DNA of 64,000 nt from Lepas anatifera (GCA_034440635.1 JAOTON010001819.1:2006001-2070000); one strand, 5' to 3'; shown: positions 11,590 to 23,294, counted from the stretch's first letter. A program made the numbers and translations. The notes: generated by a model not told the origin, from the sequence alone.

Positions 11590-11612
11590 CTTGTATGTAT
11601 GTATGTATGTAT
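11590..11612. repeat. (GTAT)n microsatellite
   Basis: Five to six GTAT units. They mark roughly where the non-LTR element's 5' leader begins, just after a spacer (tcactgccgccctcgccttatcact) that resembles text downstream of the element at about 19300. Confidence 0.7.
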
Positions 11613-11801
11613 TTCAAGGATCACCAACAGGCATGGGCACCCACTGACAGGTGAAGTCAAAAGGTTTAAAACAATAAACATCAATACAGAAACAGGCACA
11701 GCCGATTGTCATTATCTCCTGTCACGTAAGTATAAAACAACGCGTTTCTTGAATTCGGTGACATTTTGATACCACACATCTACTTCGCGGTTTGCATTTA
11801 A

Positions 11802-11820
11802 GAAGGCGTTGCACGCCTTC
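11802..11820 (+). other. Perfect hairpin near the 5' end of the non-LTR element
   Basis: GAAGGCGT-TGC-ACGCCTTC forms an 8-bp stem with a 3-nt loop. A second small hairpin, CCGT-TCCGG-ACGG, follows at about 11840. Folded 5' leaders (including ribozymes) are known in several non-LTR families, but I could not match this to a known fold. Confidence 0.4.
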
Positions 11821-12070
11821 GGTATTCGGCAAAATAAACCGTTCCGGACGGTATTTATCCGGGCGTACATCACATGAAATGTAGCTCTGGTGCGATCGAG
11901 GCTTGCCTGACTGACACCCTGCTTGAGCGTTTGCCGGCAGGTCTGGTGTCGTTGCTGCTTGCTGTCGTTGCTGCTTGCTGCGTTTCCTGCTGCGAAGACA
12001 AGAAGAAGTAGTAGAAGACTTTTTCAAGACCTGCTCCCGGCTCGAGTCTTCGCTGCGACCGGTCTGTCCC

Positions 12071-12154
12071 ACCGACCGCTGTTTTTACAGCTGGTCGGTG
12101 CGGTACTTTGACTCCAGCCGGCCTCACCAGCCGCTGTTTTTACAGCTGGTTGGT
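12071..12154 (+). other. Two tandem 5'-leader hairpins with compensatory changes
   Basis: Hairpin 1 is at 12071-12099 (arm ACCGACCGCTG, loop TTTTTA, arm CAGCTGGTCGGT with one bulged T). Hairpin 2 is at 12126-12154 (arm ACCAGCCGCTG, same loop, arm CAGCTGGTTGGT). They are 55 bp apart. Between copies a G-C pair has become A-T and an A-T pair has become G-U, so the pairing is kept while the sequence changes. This suggests that the RNA fold is under selection in the leader of this element. Confidence 0.6.
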
Positions 12155-12882
12155 GTGGTGCTGTTGGACGTCAGCTGGTCTGTTCGGTAATTACCCTATC
12201 GGTCCAGGTGGTCTTGGTTTCTTGGATTCCGGCCACCTGGTACCTCTTCTTCTCAGTCCCATAACCCTACTCTTTCTCTACTATCTCTTTTACTCTTCGG
12301 CCGGAAACCCGAGCGGTGGGACGTTTGTCCCGGGGTGAGCACGCTTGTTGGACCTCGTCAGTCCTTGGGCGTGTGGCTTTGGCTGGACCTATCGGTCCTC
12401 CATTGCTAAAATCCCTATAACGCAAGGCCATCTCACTTTCATCCCCGCTTAATAGAAGCGGGTCCCCACTCAAACCCTCCACCCGGGCTGCGTCTGTGCA
12501 AGGGTACCACGGTACCTGCCCCTAGGGATTCACCAGCATAGGCCCCAGTCAGGCTCCTTTTAGAGGCTGAGTCAGCCACCTAGGCCCCTGTTAGGTCCCA
12601 AAGAGGCACCTGCCTCCCCTCCGGCTTAAACCCCCTCTTAGTGGCTGAGTCAGCCTTTTGCACACACATTTCTAAGGCTAGGTGCTTTTACTAAGCACTC
12701 CCCAGATAGGATAAGAATCCCACACCCAACCCTAGCTCGGTTAATACTCCCATTAGCTTTGATAGTAACAGTAGGACCCCTTTCTTCTTAATTCAACTTC
12801 TCTAGCCATTTCTACCCAAAAGGTGTTAGCAAAGCTAATACCAAGTATCCCATTTAAACTTAAACGTACCACTCATACAACC

Positions 12883-14659
12883 ATGGCTTCCAACTCTCTC
12901 TTCCGTCCCTCCAGCCCCCGTTTGAACAAAGTCAACCTGCCAAGCGGAGCTTGGCTGGTTGGCACCTACCTTTCTACGCACCAAAACTTGGCCAAAGAGT
13001 CTACCTTTAATCTGGATAAGGCCATCAGCCAAAAAGTGAAAGGTAGTTTTGAGATCATCAAACATCAAAAAGATATCCTGATCAAAACTTCCAATCAGGA
13101 ATCAACCCGAGCCCTGCTGGCCACAAAAACTTTTGGGTCAAAACCAGTTATCTTTTCGGTTCATCACTCCCTTAACTTCTACCGGGGCATCATCAATGCC
13201 CCGGAAGTGTCCCATCTCTCTGATGTGGACCTTGAGCACATGTTTGACTTCAAAGGCCAAAATGTGCTAGCCCTTGAAAAGTTGAACCCCAACAAAAATT
13301 CCACGCAAAAAGACCCACGTCTAAGAGACCACCGATTCATCGTCACCTTCGACACAAAGTGTCGGGATGACTGCGGCCAAGTTAAACTGGGCGACTGCGT
13401 CTACCCAGTTAGGCCGTACTACCCCTCCCTATTCGCTGCCAAACTTGTCAACGGTACGGGCACGTAGAAACAAATTGTAAAAACCCCACCCCACGATGCG
13501 GCAAGTGCAGTGCTAAGCACCGCACTAAAGAATGCACATCTAAAAGCCTCAAGTGTACTGCCTGTGGCGGCGCTCATGGGGCAGAAAATCCCAAGTGCCC
13601 GACCTGGCTCCGAGAAAAAGAGGTTAACGTTCTGGCTGAGGAAAAAAGCTCCCGTTTGACCTGGCCCGCAAACAAGTGCTGCAAAAAGAAAAGAGCCGCA
13701 CAGTCCCAAAAAGCTGTGGTAGCAAGGCCACCACAGCAGCCCCAAGCACAGCCGGCCAGGAACACCCCATTTCGAAGCAGCCTCAGCCACCCAAAAACAC
13801 AAGCCGCCACATCCGCCCTCTAATGGAGCCCCTTTTCTTGGCGCCCATCAGGCCGTCCGTCCCCCTCCCCCCACCACGTGGCGCAATCACTTTTTGGCGC
13901 AGGTGGACGCCCGCTGCGGGCTGGGAGGATCTCCCGACCCGCACTAGTTCTCCGCCAGGTCTTCCGACGGAAAATCCTCCCGCCCCTCAGGCTCCTAAAA
14001 TCACCAGGAAGACCTGGACACCCGCAGCAGGGTGGCAAAGCCACTCTGCACGAGTGCCTGACAAGTCTGATTTCCCATTGCTACCTGCCCCCAAGCACTC
14101 TAAATTCACCGGTGCTCCCCTTCCCAGGCGCCGCCAAAGGCAGGCACCGAGAAGGCCTCTAACGAGTGGCAGCCCACCCCCTCAGGGTAAAACGGCTGCC
14201 ACTCAAACCAAAGTCCAAAAAGTAAATATTTCAACCCAAACTGGAACTGCTCCTCTCTCCTTGGAAAGAAGCGACGCTTCTTTCCAAATAGCACCGACCA
14301 CCCGCACTTGCGGATCCCAAACCGACCTCATAGGTCATTTTATGCAGTTTCAGTTCTCAAGTGATCTTGAAACGTCAGACGACAAAAGTCAGTCTGACCA
14401 CGAGCTGTCCGGGACAGAGACCGTCTCTGACACCAGCAGTGCATCAGAGACGAGCTCTGCAAAAACTGTTGTAAACACTTCTAGAGCTCCCCTCCTGGAA
14501 ACCCCCAGCCCCGGCTCCTCCAGCCCCGGCAGCTCACCCGTAGCAAGGAAAATTAGCTTTTCTAGGCACTCTACCCCAGTCTCTCCTGCCAGCGATAGCA
14601 GCAGCAGCAGGTGCTCCTATAACCTTCGCAAGCGTAGATCCCCTAAGCACAAACGTTAA
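12883..14659 (+). pseudogene. ORF1 (nucleic-acid-binding, zinc-knuckle protein) of the non-LTR element, frameshifted
   Basis: The start is the ATG at 12883 (acaaccATGG context). An upstream GTG at 12823 is in frame but unlikely. The first part is open to a TAG at 13465-13467. The frame then changes at the C4 run 13422-13425, after which zinc knuckles appear in another frame: a CX2CX4HX4C motif (CQTCQRYGHVETNC) and two more Cys/His clusters. That frame closes near 13820, and a third frame carries a Pro/Ser-rich, partly acidic tail to 14659; the A5 run at 13793-13797 is the likeliest second break. Three knuckles after a globular region is normal for ORF1 of I/jockey-type elements, which coats the element RNA. 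ORF2 begins 8 nt after the stop. Either this copy is dead for ORF1, or the two run-length differences are errors. Confidence 0.7.
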
Positions 14660-14667
14660 AAACCACC

Positions 14668-17600
14668 ATGGGTTCAATTCTGCAATGGAACACAAATGGC
14701 CGTATCGGGAAATTCCCGCTTTTTTCATCAATATTTGCTGAGAAAAAACCGGCACTAGCAGCATTACAAGAGACCCACTTTACTGATAAAGATAACAATA
14801 AATACAAAATTTCGGGTTACTCTTGGTATCGCCATAACGTAAACGCTGCTGTCCGTAAGGGAGGCACAGCCATCCTAATAGAAAATAGCATCCCACACAG
14901 TCACGTGCCTTTGGTAACATCACTGGACTGTGTAGCTATTAGCCTGAAAATACAACACGTCCAATTGACGGTTGTTTCAATATACATATCCCCTTGCGAC
15001 CCTGATCCAACGGATCAGGACCTCGCACAACTATTTAATCAAATAAACGGGCCTTTGTTATTACTTGGAGACTTAAATGGTCACCACCCATCCTGGGGCA
15101 GCGCCACACCAAACCGTAGAGGTGAAATTATATATGACGCAATAGGGTCTCAAAATTTAGTTATCTTAAATAACGGCGCACCAACCCGTCAAGCAACGCA
15201 AAGCGGACATTTAGACTCAGCCATTGATATTTCGTGCTGCACGCCTAGAATTGTGTCACTGTTTACCTGGGATGTCGAAGACAACCCAGGCATGAGCGAT
15301 CACCTCCCAATCAAAATTAATGTCCCCCAAGGAGCACTCGACCGCGTTGATCTGTTTACCCCTTCCTGGAATCTAAAAAGAGCGGACTGGACAAAATTCG
15401 AGGCAGAGGTCGACCTCACACTGGTCGCCGAAGGCGACCCACACTCGGCAGACATTGAATTAATACTAAGAGCCATAAGCTCAGCAGCACAAGTAGCAAT
15501 ACCAAAAACCAGAGGACCCCGAAAGAAAAACGGAGCCCCATGGTGGAACGCAGAGACGGCACACGCCAAAGCTCAAATGATAAGAGCCCGCAAGGCATAT
15601 GAGAGGAGGGCACACAACCCTACTCGATCCGCACTTCGGGCAGCAAAAGAACACTTTCGAAACACGTGCAAGCGGGTTCAAAAGGACAGTTTCAACTCTT
15701 TTGCCTCCAAATTCGACCGCTTCACTCCCACCACCCAAGTGTGGAAAACCATTAGAGCTTTCTCTGCGAAGCGACCACCCCGTGGACCTTTCCCTCAACT
15801 AAAAATAGCTGGCCAACCCATCACCGAACCTAAGGAAGTCATGGATAAATTTGCTGATCATTACGCCAGTGTCGCACCTAATAACTCATACAGCCAGCGC
15901 TCCAAACACCAGGCAGAATGGTGCAAAAAGCACACATTCATCAATTATGGTAATCAAGAGTACTATAACGTACCATTTACAATGACCGAGCTAAATTACG
16001 CCATTAGCAAGTGTGGAAACACTGCAGTGGGCCCTGACGAAATTCACTACTCTTTCTTCAGGCACCTCAGCCAAACAGCACTAAAGTACCTGCTTTCGGC
16101 CATTAACAACATGTTTCTTAGCGACTCTTTCCCCACATCGTGGCGAGAGAGTATAATCATTCCCCTTCCAAAACCTGGCAAAGAAAAAACAGACCCAAAA
16201 GGTTATCGCCCAATTTCGCTTACTAGCTGTGCTAGCAAGCTTGTCGAGCGCATGGTAAACGTTAGACTTCACGAGATCCTTGAAAAGAAGCTTGATGCTA
16301 TGCAATCAGGCTTCCGGCGCGGGCGAGCCACCACTGACAATTTGGTGAAACTAGTCAGTGACATCCAGAATGGCTTTTACAAAAAGCAAGTAACAATAGC
16401 TGCATTCTTAGACATTAAATCGGCGTTCGATCGCGTACAAAAAGACACACTTTTGTTTAAATTAAGCAAGCTAGGAATTCGTGGCCACCTTGCAAAATTC
16501 ATTGAAAACTTCCTCAAGGACCGAAAATTTAAAGTCCGTTGTGGCACCACATTCTCCTACCTGGCAACCCAGGACCAAGGCACACCCCAGGGTAGCGTTC
16601 TGTCCCCCACCCTCTTTTTAGTAATGATCAATGATCTCTTCGCCAAAAAGCTACCGCCTGGAATAAATTACTCCCTCTTTGCGGACGATGTCGCCATTTG
16701 GAAAGCCACTGCAATCGATAGCAGGCGGTATAATGAACCAGAATTTCAACACGCAACTACGCAGTTGCAGGACAGCCTAAACGACATCAATAATTGGTGT
16801 AGTTTAATGGGTCTATCACTCTCGGCGGAAAAATCATCAGTCGTTGTCTTTGCCAGAGCGCATTCCAGACACGACCCTCCACGGCTCCAAATCTCGGGTA
16901 AACCTATTGAATGCACCAATAGCTTCAAATTCTTGGGCGTCACCCTAGATTCCCGTTTGAGTTTCAATGAGCATATCACCAAAGTCGTCTCTAGCTGTCA
17001 AAAGCGAGTCAACATTCTCCGCATGCTCGGCGGCACAGAGTATGGCGGGGATCGAAAGACCCTGCTTATGCTCTACAAGTCCCTGATTCGGTCCATTCTC
17101 GAGTATAATTCGTTCGTTTTTGACTCGACGAACAAGACCAATAAATTAAAGCTAGAGCGAGTCCAAAATGCCAGTATCCGGGCAGCCACAGGCGCGCTCA
17201 GAGAATCCCCCATCACCAGCCTGCTAACTGATAGCGGGCTATGCCCACTGCAGACAAGACGCGACGCCCAGCTTATTTCTTACTACATTAAGGTCCAATC
17301 CACCGGAAACCACCCGGCAAAACAATGTTTTGCCCATCCCAGACGAGCAAATAAAGCCACTCTACAGAAGTGGCCCCCATTTAAGCACAGAGTAGCTAAA
17401 ACCCTGGAAAGACTAAATCTTGCACTGCCAGCGACAATAGGCAAACCCCCACTCTCCCGCTTCTGGACTCGGAAAGAGCCCAAAGTGGAATTTCTTTTCA
17501 CTTCCCGTAAAACGGACTTCTCAGAGGAAGAAGTCTCCCAGAAATTCCTAGAGTTCCGATCTTGTAACGCGGACAAGACCTTTATATTTACAGACGGCTC

Positions 17601-18387
17601 CAAAATAGGCGAAAAAGTAGGCCTCGGTATCTGGGGGCAAAATATTTGCCTACAGAAAAGACTTCCGGACAACTGCTCTATCTTCACAGCCGAGGCTGTT
17701 GCCATCCTAAATGCATTAGCCATAATCAGAACCCAAAATATCAACTCAGCCGTCACCTGTTCAGACTCTAAATCTGTCCTGCAGGCCGTCAGTAACGTAG
17801 TCAACCCCAGCCACCACGTTATAGCAGATATTCAGAAAGGTATCGATGATACCCCTGATGTCTCTTTCCTTTGGATCCCGGGCCACTGCAAAATTCAAGG
17901 AAATGAAAAGGCCGACGAGCAGGCAAAAAAGTCCCTAGAACTTACAGAGATCGCACCCTTAACGTGGTCTGGAGACGATAGCAAAGCTCTCCTCCAGGAC
18001 ACCATCCGGAAGCAAATTCAAAATAGCTGGACCACAAACCACAGCGCCCACCTATTCTATATCAAGCCTAACATCGGCTACTGGCCCAGTTCCAACCAAA
18101 AGAGTCGCCGGCGCGAGGTTATTCTAACCAGACTCAGAAATGGACACACAAAATTAAATGCATATTGGAACGCGGGTACCTGTGGTACCTGCGACGCAAT
18201 GGAGAATCCCTATCACATTCTCATCGATTGTCCCCAGCACAATACCCATCGGCAACCCATGCTAGATTACTGCCGAATCCAAAACATCCCTGTAGACCTA
18301 AAAACTCTGCTCGGTAACGACCATCCTGAGCTCCTCGAAAAAGTCTTTACATTTCTAAAGGACTCTGGGCTAGAGAAGTTTCTATAA
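14668..18387 (+). CDS. ORF2: endonuclease / reverse transcriptase / RNase H polyprotein
   Basis: This 1,239-aa frame is intact and starts at an ATG in good context (accaccATGG). It copies the element RNA by target-primed reverse transcription. In order: an APE-type endonuclease in about residues 1-220 (LQWNTNG start, GDLNGHHPSW, SDHLPI); a reverse transcriptase with YRPISLTS, AFLDIKSAFDRV, GTPQGSVLSP and the catalytic FADD at about 671-674; an RNase H domain from about 972 (FTDGSK, TAEAVAIL, CSDSKS, WIPGHCKIQGNEKADE); and a C-terminal Cys/His motif (CGTCDAMENPYHILIDCPQH, about 1171-1190). RNase H plus APE places it in the I/R1/LOA group. All expected catalytic residues seem present. Expression would need reinitiation or an internal start after ORF1. 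Confidence 0.9.
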   Translation: MGSILQWNTNGRIGKFPLFSSIFAEKKPALAALQETHFTDKDNNKYKISGYSWYRHNVNAAVRKGGTAILIENSIPHSHVPLVTSLDCVAISLKIQHVQLTVVSIYISPCDPDPTDQDLAQLFNQINGPLLLLGDLNGHHPSWGSATPNRRGEIIYDAIGSQNLVILNNGAPTRQATQSGHLDSAIDISCCTPRIVSLFTWDVEDNPGMSDHLPIKINVPQGALDRVDLFTPSWNLKRADWTKFEAEVDLTLVAEGDPHSADIELILRAISSAAQVAIPKTRGPRKKNGAPWWNAETAHAKAQMIRARKAYERRAHNPTRSALRAAKEHFRNTCKRVQKDSFNSFASKFDRFTPTTQVWKTIRAFSAKRPPRGPFPQLKIAGQPITEPKEVMDKFADHYASVAPNNSYSQRSKHQAEWCKKHTFINYGNQEYYNVPFTMTELNYAISKCGNTAVGPDEIHYSFFRHLSQTALKYLLSAINNMFLSDSFPTSWRESIIIPLPKPGKEKTDPKGYRPISLTSCASKLVERMVNVRLHEILEKKLDAMQSGFRRGRATTDNLVKLVSDIQNGFYKKQVTIAAFLDIKSAFDRVQKDTLLFKLSKLGIRGHLAKFIENFLKDRKFKVRCGTTFSYLATQDQGTPQGSVLSPTLFLVMINDLFAKKLPPGINYSLFADDVAIWKATAIDSRRYNEPEFQHATTQLQDSLNDINNWCSLMGLSLSAEKSSVVVFARAHSRHDPPRLQISGKPIECTNSFKFLGVTLDSRLSFNEHITKVVSSCQKRVNILRMLGGTEYGGDRKTLLMLYKSLIRSILEYNSFVFDSTNKTNKLKLERVQNASIRAATGALRESPITSLLTDSGLCPLQTRRDAQLISYYIKVQSTGNHPAKQCFAHPRRANKATLQKWPPFKHRVAKTLERLNLALPATIGKPPLSRFWTRKEPKVEFLFTSRKTDFSEEEVSQKFLEFRSCNADKTFIFTDGSKIGEKVGLGIWGQNICLQKRLPDNCSIFTAEAVAILNALAIIRTQNINSAVTCSDSKSVLQAVSNVVNPSHHVIADIQKGIDDTPDVSFLWIPGHCKIQGNEKADEQAKKSLELTEIAPLTWSGDDSKALLQDTIRKQIQNSWTTNHSAHLFYIKPNIGYWPSSNQKSRRREVILTRLRNGHTKLNAYWNAGTCGTCDAMENPYHILIDCPQHNTHRQPMLDYCRIQNIPVDLKTLLGNDHPELLEKVFTFLKDSGLEKFL

Positions 18388-19250
18388 ATCACCCCTCCCA
18401 GTATATATGATGGAGGGTGCATGGTGCACCCCCAAAGTAGGACTTGCCTATTTTCCAATCATAGATGATCCATTGCGAAATTTAAGCAATAGTTTTGTAA
18501 CCTTTAAATGGTTCATTGTAGGCTAAGGATAGGTTATGTTAGGCTAACTTTGAAATCAGGTTAGGTTAGATAGGTTAGATCTCTTCACCGCAGTGATACC
18601 TTTCACTGCGGGTCTATACTAACCACACCTATACTCTTACTAACAATCTAACTATCCTCTCACACTTCTTTTCTCTGCGCGGCGGCTGCCCAGCCGGAGA
18701 GGGGAGCTGCAACTTCACCTCCGGGTTGCAGGGTAAATTCGCGGCACCCTGGCCAGGTGTTTAGCGCACTTTCTAAAATATGAAATTATTGAGTTAACGG
18801 AGGTTTTCGAGTAACGTATACAAGCGGACATCAATAGCTGACACACAAAATTCTAAATTCTAAATTCCAAATTCTAAATTTCAAATTCTAAATTTAAGGT
18901 CTTCAACCACAGAAATAACCTTCGCACTCTGCGGGTCTAAACTTATTAAAAGACCTCCCTTGGCATGGCTATGCCATTGCCACGACCGTCCATTTGCAAG
19001 CTAAAACATCTTGCAACCCATTACTTGAAATAACTCCCATTTGCTTTAACAGACTAACGTAGCTTGCCCTCACACAAAATTCTAAAATTCTCCCACACAC
19101 TCCTTTAGAGGCGGGCAAAGGTGCTAAGCACAGAACGCCTAATAAAAAGCCATTGATTCTGGTGCGGAGCTGCCGGGAAGCACAGCCAGTGGGAGCTTAG
19201 AAAGCAGGAATGGAGAGCAGGAATGGAGAGAAAGCAAGAATGGAGACTTC
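18388..19250 (+). other. 3' region of the non-LTR element
   Basis: There is no coding sequence here. Two related blocks occur, each with a ctgcgggtcta phrase (about 18610 and 18940), so the 3' UTR contains an imperfect duplication of ~330 bp. A run of AATTCTAA-like short units lies at about 18846-18897. A 13-bp unit GCAGGAATGGAGA repeats at 19204-19245. An AATAAA at about 19140 could be the polyadenylation signal. Confidence 0.45.
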
Positions 19251-20732
19251 CACTCTAATTCGCGCCACTCCTACTTCATGGCTATTGTCCCTGGCTCATC
19301 ACTGCCGCCATCGACTTATGACTTTGCCCTGTTTTTTGCCGTCCCGGCCAATCACTGTTGCCCCCAGCTTATCACTTCCATCCTAATGTGTACTGTTCTT
19401 AGTCCATAACTACCGCCCTGGGCTCATCACTGCAGCATTGATTCTTACCGCCCGTGTTACCGTGTTAGGCTAAAAAAATAAAGGACGCTTGGGCAAAAAT
19501 AAAGGGCATGCACAGGTACAGTGGAATTGTCATCTTTATTAATATTTACACGCGCTGTTTATCGGCGTTTTGCTCCCTTTTCACGTAGTTTTAGTGTAAA
19601 GCCCTTCGCTTTCATTTTAATTTCCATCCACTCCGTTATTCCGAAGTTAGAATCTAACCCCACAAAACTGATATGCTCCAATCGTGGACAGATTTACAAC
19701 TCAGATTGGATTCTTTTAAGACGTGTATGGAGCTTTGGTATTTTGCCTAAAAAGCAAACAGGTTTGGAAAAAGCTGTTAAATTCATGCCCAACATTCACC
19801 CATTAAGGCCCGGTGGGCCATTTTTGGATGGTCGTTTCAAAAGGGCCTGTACGTATCGCTTTTCACTCTATGATCGCTGGAATCATGTTGGCATGAAGTG
19901 AAAGCCCGATAGTTGCTGTTAAACCGAAAAAATGCTGCGTTGCACCGTAAGATTCAAACTTTTAGGGTCTTAAATTTGGCCGTTTTTACCATTCGTGACC
20001 TTAGACCATGGGGCCGAAAGCGGGGGGGACGGGGGATGCGCCCCCCCCCCCGTTGGCCAACCAGGGGGAGACGTCCCCCAAAAAAAACTTTGGGCCAATC
20101 GTCATAAATGTTGTCAGGTAACGAATATGCTCAAAATTTGCCTCCCTGGTCAGCACCAGCCCGGGTCCGTCCCCCTGCGAAGATTTTGTGGCGGCGCCCC
20201 CGCCTTAGACTACTAATTTGCATATCATGGAAAAATGAGGGCAGCTGTGAGTATGATAATACAAAAAATGCAAGAGGAGAACTTATGGCTCGGAATGAGA
20301 TATATAATGAGTTTTCGATCGGTGTGTGTAAAGCTGGGTTGACGCCAAAATTTCGAGCGACCAATTTTGGACCGCCGGGCCCCAGCGTCAAGTGCAAGTC
20401 GAGTTCGTTGCCGCGGAAACGCTGCGCGTGGCGGCATTGTTGTGGCATTGTTGTGCCGTAATTCTTGGATGTGAACAGCGGCTGTCGTGGACTCAGACCA
20501 GTAGCAGGGCGGCCAAATCACGTGGCATCAAAACAATTTCAGGCCAGCTGATGACAAATCTGCCGATTCAGGAGATACCCGAAATAGCGTGTGTTATAAA
20601 AACGACAGAGGCAACGAAGCCCAAAATCACACAAACATGGTTTTTGAAGAAAAAATTGAGGGGCAAAGCGGTGGCAATGGAGGGCTGGGGGAGGGGGAAT
20701 TGCCCAGTTCCCCGCCCCGGGCTACCTTAGGA
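19251..20732. other. Unassigned sequence with spacer repeats
   Basis: Positions 19260-19440 hold loose repeats of the form tcatcactgccgcc...cttatcact, shared with about 11540-11590. The phrase ggcccggtgggccatttttgga at about 19806 recurs at about 23150, so the two sites may be parts of one repeat later split. A 126-codon frame at 19521-19901 has no motif. No gene is supported. Confidence 0.4.
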
Positions 20733-20878
20733 CAGGGGCGGATGCAGGCCGACGGTTGGGGGACAACGGGAAAAAATAGTGAAACATGTTTTTTTTAAGG
20801 AAATTGGTAAAAATCTGCAAAAATCAGGGGCTTTGGGGGCGACTGCCCCGTTGCCGCCCCCACATGGATCCGCCAGTG
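20733..20878. mobile_element. Small hAT-type MITE
   Basis: It starts CAGGGGCGGATGCAGG and ends CATGGATCCGCCAGTG, inverted termini of ~16 bp. The 8-bp flanks, CCTTAGGA and CCGTAGGG, match at 6 of 8. The interior (gtgaaacatgttttttttaagg...aaaaatcagggg) is related to the MITE at 51540. Non-coding. Confidence 0.65.
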
Positions 20879-21821
20879 CCGTAGGGCAACAGAGGGCTAG
20901 AGGGGGCGTGGGGGAGGCAGCAGAGGGTGGGGGGAAATGCGTTTTTCGTCCCCCTGGACAACGGGTCCAAGCAGTGGCGATACAAGGAAGTTGGGGAGGC
21001 TCAAGCCCCTAGTTCCACGGGCGTATCCAGAACCGCCGATCGTGAATAGGGGGAACCAGAGTCGGATTAAGCCCGAAGCTTGGGGGCAATGGAGCCCAAA
21101 ATCGTGACAAAATATGATTTTTTTAAGAAAATCTAGAGGAAAAGCGGTGGCAACGGAGGGTGGGGGTGCCCCGTTTGTCTCCCCGGGGGGAGCCACTTGG
21201 CCCTGGGGGCGCCAAATCCTGTCGCAGGCGCCGATTTTCGCATCCTGAGGGGGAAGCGAAAGTTTGGTCTTTGGTTCCGAAAAAATCCTGGCATTTCCCG
21301 GGACGTCTCCAACACGGTCAACATCTGATATCTGTGACCTCGTTTGACCTTGAAGATATTGACCAAGGTCAATGAAACTTGGTAAAAATGTAAAACAGCT
21401 CGGCCACCACTAACCCTCAAACGCACGTTTTTTTAACTTTCTTGGTTTCCGAGACCTTGGGGGCCTACCAGCCCCCCCTACAGTGCGCGTAAGTTTCAGA
21501 CTCCCTCCAGTGCGCATGTTCAACGTTTCGCATATATCTGTCACTGTTTCTGCGGACGAATGGAATATCACGTGCCTTGAACGCCTTGAAATATGCGAAC
21601 TGTGCCGTTCGGTACAAGCGCGTTGAAATTCAATGAAATAATACTTTTCAAAAACATTGTATTTACTGAGTGGAGGCTACGAGGAGCTCTCATTCAGCAC
21701 GCAGCACAACATACAGAAAATCGCATACTCTACTTCATTCGTCAACGGCTTCTGATGCAAAACTAGCGATCCCTTGAATTGCACCTACATGTCATCAAAG
21801 CTAACTATCCAAACTATCCAA
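20879..21821. other. Unassigned G-rich decayed sequence
   Basis: Part of it (21050-21200) repeats the interior text of the MITE at 20733, such as aaaatcgtgacaaaatatg and ttttttaagaaaatct, so it is probably a second degenerate MITE copy. The remainder up to the piggyBac fragment shows no gene. Confidence 0.4.
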
Positions 21822-22557
21822 ACTGCTTGACGAGCTGAAAGGATGTGGTCTGGGCGCCAGTGGGACTGTTCGTGAGAACAGGCTGGACAAGTGCCCTGTC
21901 ACACCTCTGAAGGATATGACAAGGGGCAAACGCGGAGCCTACGAGCAGCACTTCGATACGACAGCAGAGGTCCTGCTCGTGCGTTGGAAAGACAATAAAG
22001 TGGTCAACATCATGACCAACTTCGACACGGCTGTACCCGTGACCACGACGAAGCGCTATGACTGAGGCGTGAAGGGACGGGTGGATGTGCCACTGCCCAA
22101 CCTGCTAAAGACGTACAACGCTGGCATGGGAGGCGTAGACCTCCATGACTGGTTGCCGGGCAAGTACGAGATCTCGATTAGAGGAAAGAAGTGGTACTGG
22201 TGTCTGATCACGAGAGCTCTCGACATGGCGGTAGTCAACAGCTGGTTGCTTCACCGCTCTGCAGTGGCCCGACAACAGCAACTGACGCTGCTTCAGTTTC
22301 GCCGGGACATCGTCACTCATGGCGGCTGCCGGTGCCAACAACGGAGCTGTGGAGAAGCCGATTAGCTTCAAGCGCACGCACGTGACTTGGATTCCTAGAA
22401 GCCTCCGGTACCACGTCGTGGGTCACCTGCCTGGTGTCCTAAGCTCCCGCCGTCGCTGTCAGCGGGAGAGCTGCAAACGGAGGTCTTCCAAGAAGTGCGT
22501 CAAGTGTGATGTACCTCTGTTCCTGCTCTGCTTTGCAGCGTATCATCAGAGCGTGTA
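21822..22557 (+). pseudogene. piggyBac transposase, C-terminal fragment
   Basis: The frame beginning LLDELKGCGLGASGTVREN runs through the family's conserved core GGVDLHDWLPGKYEI and KKWYWCLITRALDMAVVNSW. The D in GGVD is the third catalytic Asp of piggyBac transposases. The fragment ends, after a frame change near 22340, in a Cys-rich zinc-binding tail (CQRESCKRRSSKKCVKCDVP). A TGA at 22063-22065 interrupts the frame. Roughly the first 60% of the protein, including the first two catalytic Asp, is missing. No TTAA terminus was assigned to this copy. The transposase would cut and paste DNA at TTAA, but this remnant cannot function. Confidence 0.85.
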
Positions 22558-23294
22558 AGCTGGCCAGCTGGAATATGTTTTGAGGCGAGGAGAGTGATTG
22601 GCTGTTCAGGCTGTCTGCTACTCGAAATATATTTCAAGACCTCATAAAGTGTTGCTATCCTTTGCCTAGTTCGCAGTACAGTAATAGAGTGTCAGCATTC
22701 AGCTAAGCTTCTTTGTTGCATATTCGTGCAAAACTAGTTTATGGATTTTGACACATGTAGCCTGCAATACACATTACTGCCAGTTGGCTGAATTTGCAAT
22801 GGCTGGGCAGATATCAATATTGTTCTTGCTATTTAAGGTGGCAAATTTAAAGAACAAATAACATGAAATTGTCCCGCAGTCACAGTTCTGTAGTTAGATT
22901 TTGTTCATGGCCGAGAGGGAGGGTAACTGACGGTACCAGCGTTCATAAGTATACAATCACTATGCCGCAACCACTCGAAACTTTCCTGGTCATGCAGTGT
23001 GACCGTCCATGCATATCCTTACAACTACGCCCATTGAGCAAATTAAAACGGTCATAAATCTGACACATTCGCCATTTGGAAACGTGACGCCTGCCCTTCG
23101 GCTACGCGGCCGTCCGGTCAGTCGGTGGCTGCGCGTAGGGTCATCGCTGGGGCCCGGTGGGCCATTTTTGGACGCATCTATATTTCAAAAACTATAAAGG
23201 CCAAGACTTTGACATTTTCAGGATTTCTTATTGCCGTTATCGGAAGACTGCAAAATATTACGGAAAAAACTCTAACGTGAACTTGGTCCGGGCC
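22558..23294. other. Unassigned sequence between piggyBac remnants
   Basis: No gene was found. The phrase gcccggtgggccatttttgga at about 23150 repeats the one at about 19806. The rest is AT-rich and without clear structure. Confidence 0.4.

Larger units (their letters stand above)
11613..19250 (+). mobile_element. Non-LTR retrotransposon of the I/R1-like group with RNase H
   Basis: A long 5' leader, a frameshifted zinc-knuckle ORF1 (12883-14659), an intact ORF2 (14668-18387) and a 3' region with AATTCTAA-type short repeats and an AATAAA (about 19140) make a nearly complete element. An APE endonuclease, a reverse transcriptase, an RNase H domain and a downstream Cys/His motif in this order fit the I superfamily. 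The limits are approximate. Text flanking both sides (tcactgccgcc...cttatcact) looks like one spacer array that was split. ORF2 is intact but ORF1 is broken, so this copy could at most supply the enzyme. Confidence 0.75.
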
